DNA of 64,000 nt from Mesocentrotus franciscanus (Eukaryota > Echinodermata > Echinoidea > Camarodonta > Strongylocentrotidae). How positions within the stretch are numbered: position 1 is the stretch's first letter. Where the stretch lies: the NCBI GenBank assembly GCA_037976565.1, contig CP137682.1:18320751-18384750 (forward strand). The letters run 5' to 3'. The DNA is not shown here. The text below holds more notes on this DNA, generated by a model that was given only the letters and a program-made list of their open reading frames with translations, did not search any database and was not told the origin of the DNA.

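Overview
The window is eukaryotic DNA: single exons bounded by AG/GT splice sites, long AT-rich introns and a dense load of LINEs, MITEs and satellites. The extracellular modules, a tRNA-derived SINE that resembles those of sea urchins, and the repeat style suggest a marine invertebrate deuterostome, most likely an echinoderm. That assignment is inference; no species marker was found.

The dominant content is one plus-strand gene that starts at a signal-peptide exon (6124) and runs off the right edge at 64000. I can place 44 exons, about 6.67 kb of coding sequence or roughly 2,220 residues. In order they encode: signal peptide; two kringles (9287-25675); a PAN/apple domain (27317-27607); three tandem F5/8C (discoidin) domains (30338-38183); a C-type lectin-like domain (CTLD); a calcium-binding EGF; a second CTLD (38786-41454); three CUB domains (41877-45097); two more CTLDs (45460-51353); seven LDL-receptor class A repeats (52396-57931); a Cys-rich LRR cap; and at least five leucine-rich repeats (59321-64000). 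Intron phase is 1 between modules up to the LDLa repeats and 2 in the LRRs, where exons are 72 bp each. LDLa repeats followed by LRRs is the ectodomain plan of GRL101-like and relaxin-receptor-like GPCRs, so a 7TM domain downstream is a reasonable prediction. The kringle/PAN/discoidin/lectin/CUB extension in front is the most interesting feature here.

Four exons (kringle 2, both front exons of discoidin 2, one LRR) each lack a single base, and all four losses fall in short homopolymers while splice sites and downstream coding stay intact. I read these as probable consensus errors, though an inactivated allele cannot be excluded.

The remaining sequence is upstream flank and introns. The flank (1-6123) holds an RTE-like LINE (minus), a 101-bp duplication and a long hairpin 210 bp before the start codon. 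The kringle introns hold hAT-type MITEs with intact 8-bp target duplications, about 2 kb of pyrimidine satellite, a six-copy tandem array, a Tx1/L1-like LINE abutting an opposite-strand CR1/L2-like LINE, and a 500-N gap with identical flanks. Later introns hold two piggyBac-like MITEs with TTAA flanks, a 1.5-kb foldback element containing a Cys-rich coding tail, a tRNA-SINE, a palindromic minisatellite and several long-TIR MITEs. No second convincing host gene was found on either strand.
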